Shown in pieces: positions 11,688 to 12,884 of a DNA stretch of 12,884 nt. The stretch comes from Phycisphaerales bacterium. Its GTDB lineage: Bacteria; Planctomycetota; Phycisphaerae; SM23-33. The stretch spans positions 2,337 through 15,220 of the forward strand of contig PMYM01000258.1 in NCBI GenBank assembly GCA_003171235.1, given 5' to 3'. The position numbers and the translations under genes are program-made. Position 1 is the stretch's first letter. Every line of letters starts with the position of its first letter. The notes under the pieces were generated by a model. It did no database searches. It was not told the DNA's origin and worked only from the letters and a program-made list of their open reading frames with translations.

Positions 11688-12884
11688 TCACTCCATCCCA
11701 TCCGCCGTGCGGGTTCTCGTCGGCGAATCTCCAACCTCCACCACGGCTGGGTGCTCGTTGCCGTCATCGACCAGATGAATGCTCTTGTCCTGTTGCTCGA
11801 CGCCGTCGAGAAGCACGCGTTGGACCTGTGTCGCCTGCCGGCTCAGCTTGACCACGCGGATGTGGTAGAATGTATTGCGGTAGCGGTAATGCAGAGTGTA
11901 CTCGTTCCATTCCGGGGGCAAGAGCGGCAAGAAGGTCAGCGTATCCACCTCAAGCCGAAGCCCCAGCAGGTTCTCCACGAGAAGTTGGTACATCCAACCG
12001 GCTGATCCGGTGTACCAGGTCCAGCCTCCCTGGCCTTCATGCCCCTGGGCGCTATAAACGTCCGCCGCCACCACGTAGGGCTCGACCTTGTACTTGGCTG
12101 CCAGTTTGGGCGAATCGGCATGGCGAATGGGATTGAGCAGTGAGAACAGACGCCACGCCTCCTGGGCATTGCCAAGCCGGGCCATAGCCATGACTGCCCA
12201 GATCGCGGCATGGGTGTATTGCCCGCCATTTTCTCGAACGCCGGGGACATAGCCCCGGATGTAGCCAGGGTCCATCTCCGTGCCGTCGAACGGCGGCTCG
12301 AACAATCGGATCATCGCCGCCTGAGTATCCACCAGCCGCTCTAGCGCAGCCTCCAGTGCCTGCTGCGCCCGATGCGGATCGGCCGCCCCGCTGATGACAG
12401 CCCAGGCCTGTGGCAGCAGGTCGATCCGGCAGTGGCTGTTCTGCGCCGAACCCAATGGCTGGCCGTCATCGAAGAACGCCCGCAGGTACCAGCGGCCATC
12501 CCAGGCGTTGGCATCGATTCGCTCGCTCAAGCCATGAGCCTCGGAATGGCATTTCTCGGCGTAGGCATTGTCCCCCCGCTTCCGAGCCAGCTTGGCGAAG
12601 GATTCCAGCACGTCATGCAGGAAGAACGCCAGCCAGACACTCTCGCCCGACCCCTGGCGGCCGACGCGGTTCATGCCGTCGTTCCAGTCTCCGCACCCCA
12701 TCAGGGGGAGCCCGTGGGCTCCGTACCGCATGCCGCGATCCAGCGCGCGAACACAATGTTCCCAAAGGGTGGCGCGGCGGTCGGAGACGCGCGGCAGGCT
12801 GTAGCGGCTTTCCTCGCCCGGCTCCAGGGGCGGCGCCTCCAGGAATGCGGTCTGTTCGTCCAGGATGCCGGTGTCGCCCGTCAC
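11688..12884 (-). CDS. GH94 family protein, cyclic beta-1,2-glucan synthase type, C-terminal 398 aa (partial)
   Basis: The gene enters from beyond the right edge, so its start and N-terminus are not seen; the first visible residues VTGDTGILDE are internal. VTGDTGILDEQTAFLEAPPL, then GLPLMGCGDWNDGMNRVG with the catalytic aspartate region, then GESVWLAFFLHDVLESF, NGGQYTHAAIWAVMAMARLG, EPYVVAADVY and GGWTWYTGSAGWMYQLLVEN are hallmark GH94 (alpha/alpha)6-barrel blocks as in NdvB/ChvB and cellobiose/cellodextrin phosphorylases. The GDWNDGMN and 'DTGILDE' context fits the phosphorolytic length-controlling domain of cyclic beta-1,2-glucan synthases, which are about 2800 aa, better than the roughly 800-aa phosphorylases. 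The end (LSRQATQVQRVLLDGVEQQD, HPAVVEVG) is a beta-sandwich cap. It is convergent with and touches the epimerase remnant. Confidence 0.9.
   Translation of the reverse strand: MTGDTGILDEQTAFLEAPPLEPGEESRYSLPRVSDRRATLWEHCVRALDRGMRYGAHGLPLMGCGDWNDGMNRVGRQGSGESVWLAFFLHDVLESFAKLARKRGDNAYAEKCHSEAHGLSERIDANAWDGRWYLRAFFDDGQPLGSAQNSHCRIDLLPQAWAVISGAADPHRAQQALEAALERLVDTQAAMIRLFEPPFDGTEMDPGYIRGYVPGVRENGGQYTHAAIWAVMAMARLGNAQEAWRLFSLLNPIRHADSPKLAAKYKVEPYVVAADVYSAQGHEGQGGWTWYTGSAGWMYQLLVENLLGLRLEVDTLTFLPLLPPEWNEYTLHYRYRNTFYHIRVVKLSRQATQVQRVLLDGVEQQDKSIHLVDDGNEHPAVVEVGDSPTRTRTADGME

Noticed and set aside
1..12884. CRISPR array, tRNA, rRNA, prophage or complete insertion sequence
   Set aside because: No regularly spaced repeats, cloverleaf or rRNA-like stretch, phage structural gene or intact transposase with paired ends was found on reading both strands.

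Overview
High-GC bacterial DNA, gene-dense but scarred. The gene content suggests an uncultured planctomycete or a similar environmental bacterium: a family-10 glycosylhydrolase-like secreted protein with long N-terminal domains, a cyclic beta-1,2-glucan-synthase-type GH94 protein, a DUF6448 protein, a CsbD / glycine-zipper stress cluster and a tiny CxxCGC protein. The lineage is inferred from protein style only; there is no rRNA or other marker gene. I see no tRNA, rRNA, CRISPR array or complete insertion sequence.

Layout. (A) 64-2440, minus strand: a stress/envelope operon. From promoter to end it holds a promoter-like TACAAT, a roughly 140-nt structured leader ending in a strong intrinsic terminator, a CsbD-like gene (58 aa), a 42-aa membrane miniprotein, a secreted Met-rich LTxxQ-like protein fused to a BON domain, a glycine-rich YflT-like stress protein, and a second CsbD-like copy that has lost its start codon. 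(B) 2581-3225, minus strand: a graveyard with the frameshifted tail of an Ig-like protein and a frameshifted DDE-transposase C-terminus. (C) 3398-7246, plus strand: a secreted GHL10-type protein and a zinc NADP-dependent alcohol dehydrogenase. (D) 7360-7605, minus strand: a GST/glutaredoxin-fold miniprotein. (E) 7864-8989, plus strand: two hemerythrin-domain proteins in tandem. (F) 9110-10818, minus strand, convergent with E: a Cys-rich 41-aa protein, a drastically shortened nitric-oxide-reductase-like membrane protein, an overlapping DUF6448 gene and a frameshifted ferredoxin. (G) 11024-11687, plus strand: a DUF2294 (MpsC-like) domain joined in frame to the inside of a TIM-barrel epimerase, then broken by a stop. 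(H) 11688-12884, minus strand: the C-terminal part of a GH94 glucan synthase/phosphorylase running off the window edge.

How it may work together (inference): regions A, E and F share an oxidative/nitrosative/metal-stress theme. CsbD and YflT-like proteins are stress proteins, Met/Cys-rich periplasmic proteins bind soft metals, hemerythrins bind O2 or NO at a diiron site, and the NOR-like stub keeps the heme-ligand helix but not the FeB helices. The most novel-looking elements are the leader-plus-terminator in front of the CsbD operon, the NOR-like stub coupled to DUF6448, and the Met-rich LTxxQ-BON fusion. Repeated frameshifts and junctions show the region is recombining or decaying, or, less interestingly, that the assembly has errors.
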